From Struthio camelus (lineage: Eukaryota > Chordata > Aves > Struthioniformes > Struthionidae): a DNA stretch of 64,000 nucleotides. The stretch covers positions 6,502,001 to 6,566,000 of the forward strand of contig NC_090967.1 in the NCBI RefSeq assembly GCF_040807025.1. The letters are read 5' to 3'. The notes under the pieces were generated by a model that was given only the letters and a program-made list of their open reading frames with translations, did no database searches and was not told the DNA's origin. This document shows, in pieces, positions 63,920-64,000 of the stretch. Every line of letters starts with the position of its first letter. Within the stretch, counting starts at the first letter, position 1. Both the position numbers and the translations under genes were made by a program.

Positions 63920-64000
63920 CTGGGGACAGCGGGGCACCGTCACCCGCGCCAGCCCCGGAGGCGCGTCCCCCATCCCGCCCCGGCCCCAGCCCAGCATCCT

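Overview
The window reads as a GC-rich avian (sauropsid) chromosome segment. The evidence is compact vertebrate introns with GT-AG borders, a CR1 LINE fragment, many G/C-rich minisatellites, and a gene order that matches human 19p13.11 as I remember it. I think it is a microchromosome region equivalent to chicken chromosome 28, but I cannot name the species. No prokaryotic or viral genes were seen.

Layout from left to right: an 80-bp minisatellite (about 81-2170); a tetherin gene (BST2, +, 2511-3524) with an innate-immunity-type promoter; a second small membrane/coiled-coil gene (probably CCDC194, +, 4891-6814); PLVAP (+, 10197-12492); GTPBP3 (-, 17314-14049); a repeat-rich interval with a 153-bp higher-order satellite; ANO8 (+, 21480-31569, 17 coding exons); an AT-rich stretch (about 34000-48000) holding the long DDA1 gene (-, 49025-42118); MRPL34 (-, 51001-50282); a 7-kb non-coding interval; ABHD8 (+, 58453-60735); and the last two coding exons of ANKLE1 (-, 63919-63427, cut by the window edge). 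Relative to human this is the same order and the same relative orientations, with the whole block inverted. All exon structures were assembled by hand from splice sites and reading phase. Every complete gene closes in frame, with protein lengths close to the mammalian ones except ANO8 (shorter) and MRPL34 (longer).

By function, PLVAP, CCDC194-like and BST2 form a tandem group of proteins with an N-terminal anchor plus coiled coil, and all three share a 97-nt second coding exon with the same phases. GTPBP3 and MRPL34 serve mitochondrial translation. DDA1 belongs to the CRL4 ubiquitin ligase. ANO8 is an ER-plasma membrane tether of the anoctamin family. ABHD8 is an alpha/beta hydrolase, and ANKLE1 is a GIY-YIG nuclease.

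The most interesting items are the shared 97-nt exon linking tetherin to PLVAP, the overlapping STAT/kappaB/IRF sites above tetherin, a stop-free in-frame 144-nt putative cassette exon in ANO8 intron 12, a stop-free 408-nt intron in the CCDC194-like gene, and an unusually dense set of minisatellites.
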